Positions 5,353 through 5,362 of a stretch of DNA of 5,362 bases are shown in pieces. Within the stretch, counting starts at the first letter, position 1. Every line of letters begins with the position of its first letter. The notes below the pieces were generated by a model. The model ran no database searches, was not told the DNA's origin, and worked only from the letters and a program-made list of their open reading frames with translations. The DNA is from Candidatus Latescibacterota bacterium (lineage in GTDB: Bacteria; Latescibacterota; UBA2968; GCA-2709665). A program made the translations under genes and the position numbers. The stretch is taken from the NCBI GenBank assembly GCA_030746455.1, contig JASLMQ010000252.1:1-5362 (forward strand), in the 5' to 3' direction.

Positions 5353-5362
5353 TCTACTATTC

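Larger units (their letters stand above)
4627..5362. other. Gene-free right flank
   Basis: This 736-bp stretch has overlapping open frames on both strands, up to 172 codons, but none looks like a protein. Their translations are rich in Arg, Pro, Cys and Trp, lack a recognisable domain and have no good ribosome site. It contains the upstream region of the MoeB-rhodanese gene, the direct-repeat pair and a palindrome near the right end. I found no tRNA, rRNA, CRISPR or transposase signature. It could hold a decayed element or an unrecognised structured RNA. Confidence 0.5.

Overview
The window is GC-rich bacterial DNA carrying four protein genes. They are a partial YwiC-like membrane protein gene at the left edge (minus strand), a Prx6-type 1-Cys peroxiredoxin gene (plus), a siroheme assimilatory sulfite reductase gene of the CysI type (plus), and a MoeB/MoeZ-type E1 adenylyltransferase fused to a rhodanese domain (minus). 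No ribosomal RNA, tRNA, transposase or phage gene is visible. The organism cannot be named from the sequence. The gene types, high GC and degenerate 7-bp intergenic repeats would suit a free-living soil, sediment or water bacterium (for example Gemmatimonadota, Acidobacteriota, NC10/Rokubacteria or Nitrospirota), but this is an inference from general impression only.

Layout. Bases 1-288 hold the first 96 codons of the ywiC-like gene, reading out of the window. Bases 289-612 are a divergent control region: a good sigma70-like promoter faces the peroxiredoxin, a weaker one faces the ywiC-like gene, and the peroxiredoxin mRNA has a leader of roughly 125 nt. The peroxiredoxin occupies 613-1248. 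Bases 1249-1523 contain no gene but hold three tracts of degenerate heptamer repeats, two of them mutually inverted. The sulfite reductase follows at 1524-3257. The convergent gap 3258-3459 holds a perfect 13-bp hairpin that probably ends transcription, and a C-rich tract. The MoeB-rhodanese gene occupies 3460-4626 on the minus strand. The last 736 bases (4627-5362) contain no gene I can support. They carry two degenerate copies of a roughly 155-bp direct repeat with hairpins, and a short palindrome near the right end.

Functional theme. The sulfite reductase makes sulfide for cysteine synthesis, and the E1-rhodanese protein activates and sulfurates ubiquitin-like sulfur carriers (MoaD, ThiS or CysO type). 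The convergent pair therefore suggests a small sulfur assimilation and sulfur-transfer neighbourhood. The peroxiredoxin could protect cells handling thiols, but this link rests on proximity only. I found no convincing new multi-gene system. The least explained parts are the non-coding repeats at 1297-1471 and 4941-5203.
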